Source: Candidatus Aminicenantota bacterium (lineage in GTDB: Bacteria; Acidobacteriota; Aminicenantia; UBA2199). From it: a stretch of DNA of 6,170 nt. A model generated the notes under the pieces. That model saw only the letters and a program-made list of their open reading frames with translations, did not search any database and had not been told where the DNA came from. Position 1 is the stretch's first letter, and each line of letters opens with the position of its first letter. The position numbers were made by a program, and so were the translations under genes. The stretch covers positions 1-6,170 of the forward strand of contig JAGLQR010000112.1 in assembly GCA_023136725.1 (NCBI GenBank), read 5' to 3'. Of this stretch, positions 5,832 to 6,170 are shown one piece after another.

Positions 5832-6170
5832 GGCATATTCGGGAGAGTATGAGGACAGGTCCGGTCCGAAAATAAAAGAGATAATCGAGAAGAGCGGGAT
5901 CAGTTCGATTGTGAGCTTAACAGTGGTTCCTGATGAAAAAGCTTTATTGAAGAAAGAGATAGAGTGGAACCTTGATAAAGATTATATTATTACAACAGGA
6001 GGCACCGGGATTTCTAAAAGAGACATCACTCCTGAAGTAACCAGATCGTTGTGTGATACAGAACTGCCGGGAATTGCTGAAATGCTCAGAGCCGAATCTT
6101 ATAAAGAGACAAAATTCTCGGTTTTCTCCAGAGGAATAGCAGGGATTATTAAAAAAACGATAATAATCAA
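5797..6170 (+). CDS. mog: Molybdopterin adenylyltransferase Mog/MoaB family, partial (3' end outside window)
   Basis: Adenylylates molybdopterin before MoeA inserts the metal. The frame is open to the window end, giving 124 residues; roughly 35-45 more are expected, beginning with the NLPGSP-like segment. Visible are the first strand KIAVITASDRAYSGEYEDRSG (3-23, read in two overlapping parts), VVPDE (43-47), TTGGTGISKRDITPE (66-80), PGIAEMLR (91-98) and FSRGIAGIIKKTIII (110-124). Asp46 and Asp76 match the acidic residues known as important in E. coli MogA. GTG 5797 follows an in-frame TAG (5794-5796) directly, so no longer start is possible, and a strong GGGGGGAG (5784-5791) sits five bases upstream. 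It overlaps the MOSC gene by 35 bases. Whether it is closer to MogA or MoaB cannot be decided without the rest. Confidence 0.94.
   Translation, partial: MLKIAVITASDRAYSGEYEDRSGPKIKEIIEKSGISSIVSLTVVPDEKALLKKEIEWNLDKDYIITTGGTGISKRDITPEVTRSLCDTELPGIAEMLRAESYKETKFSVFSRGIAGIIKKTIII

Noticed and set aside
1..6170. Mobile element, CRISPR array, tRNA, toxin-antitoxin or defence system
   Set aside because: No terminal inverted repeats, transposase motifs, spaced repeats, cloverleaf sequences or defence domains were seen. Every long frame is explained by the transport and cofactor genes.

Overview
This window reads as one continuous, densely packed operon, all on the + strand. It is devoted to taking up molybdate or tungstate and building the pterin cofactor (Moco or tungsten cofactor, Tuco). 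Every product was assigned by reading protein motifs. No database search was run. Base composition is moderately AT-rich, many codons end in A or T, and the metal-binding protein looks like a lipoprotein with a loose lipobox. That suggests an anaerobic or facultatively anaerobic bacterium, but the sequence does not fix the phylum. A spirochaete is possible and unproven.

Layout. Positions 7-131 are an RNA leader. A compact aptamer of the Moco RNA motif (about 7-81) carries the family's signature core but lacks the P3 arm, as described for the Tuco variant. It is followed by a hairpin (102-126) that buries the Shine-Dalgarno sequence of the first gene. Next come wtpA (132-1109, binding lipoprotein), wtpB (1106-1858, permease) and wtpC (1862-2875, ATPase with TOBE region), a tungstate/molybdate ABC importer. 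Then come moeA (2910-4097, metal insertion), moaA (4081-4887, a shortened radical-SAM GTP 3',8-cyclase), moaC (4949-5404, cPMP synthase), a stand-alone MOSC protein (5388-5831) and a mog/moaB-type molybdopterin adenylyltransferase that runs off the window at 5797-6170.

How it works together. WtpABC imports the oxyanion. MoaA and MoaC make cyclic pyranopterin monophosphate from GTP. Enzymes not seen here (MoaD/MoaE, MoeB) would add the dithiolene sulfurs. Mog adenylylates molybdopterin and MoeA inserts the metal. The MOSC protein may carry or modify the finished cofactor. The leader is placed to reduce translation of the importer, and possibly the whole operon through coupling, when cofactor is plentiful. 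Most junctions overlap or are a few bases long. The exceptions are 34 nt before moeA and 61 nt before moaC. The latter contains a promoter-like sequence between two 11-bp direct repeats.

Most worth a second look: the P3-less riboswitch with mutually exclusive pairings upstream of a Wtp-type transporter, the roughly 50-residue internal shortening of MoaA, and the repeat-flanked segment before moaC. No IS element, CRISPR array, tRNA or rRNA was seen.
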